Assembly (NCBI GenBank): GCA_011321845.1
Contig: DROQ01000067.1
Location: 1-56,083 of the forward strand
Direction of reading: 5' to 3'
DNA: 56,083 nucleotides
DNA from: Planctomycetota bacterium
Lineage (GTDB): Bacteria; Planctomycetota; UBA1135; GCA-002748355
The stretch's first letter is position 1, and each line of letters opens with the position of its first letter. The notes under the pieces were generated by a model that made no database searches, was not told the DNA's origin, and worked only from the letters and a program-made list of their open reading frames with translations. Shown here piece after piece: positions 55,708 to 56,083 of the stretch. Position numbers and translations under genes: made by a program.

Positions 55708-56083
55708 TTAGCCTCCGATCCTGAACCGGAGCTTGGATTTCCCGGGCGCGGCCCCTCGGATGGAGGTAAAACCCCAGCGCTCAAAGAAGAGCCTCGCCCC
55801 GGTGTTCCCCTGGTCCACACTCACCTCCAGCCAGGGCAACCCCACCGATTCCGCCATGGAGGCGATTTTTTCCAGGAGAAACCCTCCGACCCCCCGCCTC
55901 CGGAAGCCAGGGTTCACCACAAGGGTCAACTCCGCCCCCGAGGCCCGGGGATAGAAATCCAAGACCACGAGTCCGAGCAAATCCTTCCCTCGCCATCCCC
56001 CCCAGACTTCGCGGAACTGCCGGGCCCCGTCGCGCCCCTCCACCGGGTTCCACCCATGGTCCTTCTCCCGAGGCGGGTGCAAA
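55708..56083 (-). CDS. GNAT-family N-acetyltransferase (5' end outside window)
   Basis: About 124 codons of a GNAT acetyltransferase. The acetyl-CoA pyrophosphate loop NPGFRRRGVGGFLLEKIA is clear, preceded by the beta-bulge strand GAELTLVV and followed by VGLPWLEVSVDQGNTGARLF and FFERWGFTSI. This pattern is typical of RimI-like protein N-acetyltransferases and small-molecule GNATs; I cannot tell the substrate. The frame runs off the right edge, and GNAT proteins usually have about 30 more residues at the start, so the gene is probably incomplete here. It is the first visible gene of a minus-strand run through the TPR and rlmI genes. Confidence 0.85.
   Translation of the reverse strand, partial: LHPPREKDHGWNPVEGRDGARQFREVWGGWRGKDLLGLVVLDFYPRASGAELTLVVNPGFRRRGVGGFLLEKIASMAESVGLPWLEVSVDQGNTGARLFFERWGFTSIRGAAPGKSKLRFRIGG

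Overview
The window is a dense, GC-rich bacterial chromosome segment. Genes are packed head to tail and many share ATGA start/stop overlaps. I see no tRNA, rRNA, CRISPR array or insertion sequence. Gene content (lipoproteins, LptF/LptG-like permeases, a type II secretion-like pseudopilin operon, SpoIID, AceE-type pyruvate dehydrogenase, UbiA/UbiX/UbiE quinone genes) points to a diderm, respiring bacterium. Large secreted TPR proteins, LamG-bearing pseudopilins and a GTAG-footed hairpin array would fit Planctomycetota or a neighbouring phylum, but this placement is inference from style and not a marker-gene result.

Layout. Positions 1-5,000 (minus): mutL (3' end outside the window), holA, then ubiA, ubiX and ubiE/menG for quinone biosynthesis. 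Positions 5,117-11,197 (minus): two tandem paralogous lipoproteins of about 1,000 residues with Ig-like and beta-propeller regions. A 493-base divergent intergenic region carries a nested hairpin and a good ruvB promoter whose transcript would be nearly leaderless. Positions 11,691-15,286 (plus): ruvB, spoIID-like, tgt. Positions 15,496-18,774 (plus): a chemoreceptor with a zinc-binding CZB domain and a secreted two-domain rhodanese, visibly less GC-rich than the rest. Then a small membrane protein (minus) and aceE (plus). Between the convergent 3' ends of aceE and a class III aminotransferase (21,988-22,350) lies an array of twelve 20-base hairpins in two opposed orientations, resembling REP elements. 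rnpA-yidD (plus) follow, without rpmH or yidC.

Positions 24,499-46,662 are minus strand. A PpiD-like membrane foldase has its own promoter. Upstream of it runs one long operon, in order of transcription: FHA protein, GspL-like, GspM-like, TPR protein, GspG, GspH, giant GspK, GspJ, GspI, secreted zinc-ribbon protein, parvulin-like lipoprotein, scpB. The secretin, ATPase and platform genes of a type II system are not in the window. Several operon products carry beta-sandwich (LamG or carbohydrate-binding-like) regions, and the GspK-like protein is 1,740 residues. I consider this locus and the hairpin array the most interesting parts.

Positions 46,864-49,735 (plus): rsmE, then two LptF/LptG-family permeases, the second overlapping tail to tail with a histidine kinase. 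Positions 49,647-56,083 (minus, in order of transcription): a partial GNAT acetyltransferase, a secreted TPR/helical-repeat protein, rlmI, a stand-alone Clp-type AAA+ ATPase with an unfamiliar N-terminal domain, and the histidine kinase. All assignments come from reading motifs and translations by eye; no database search was run.
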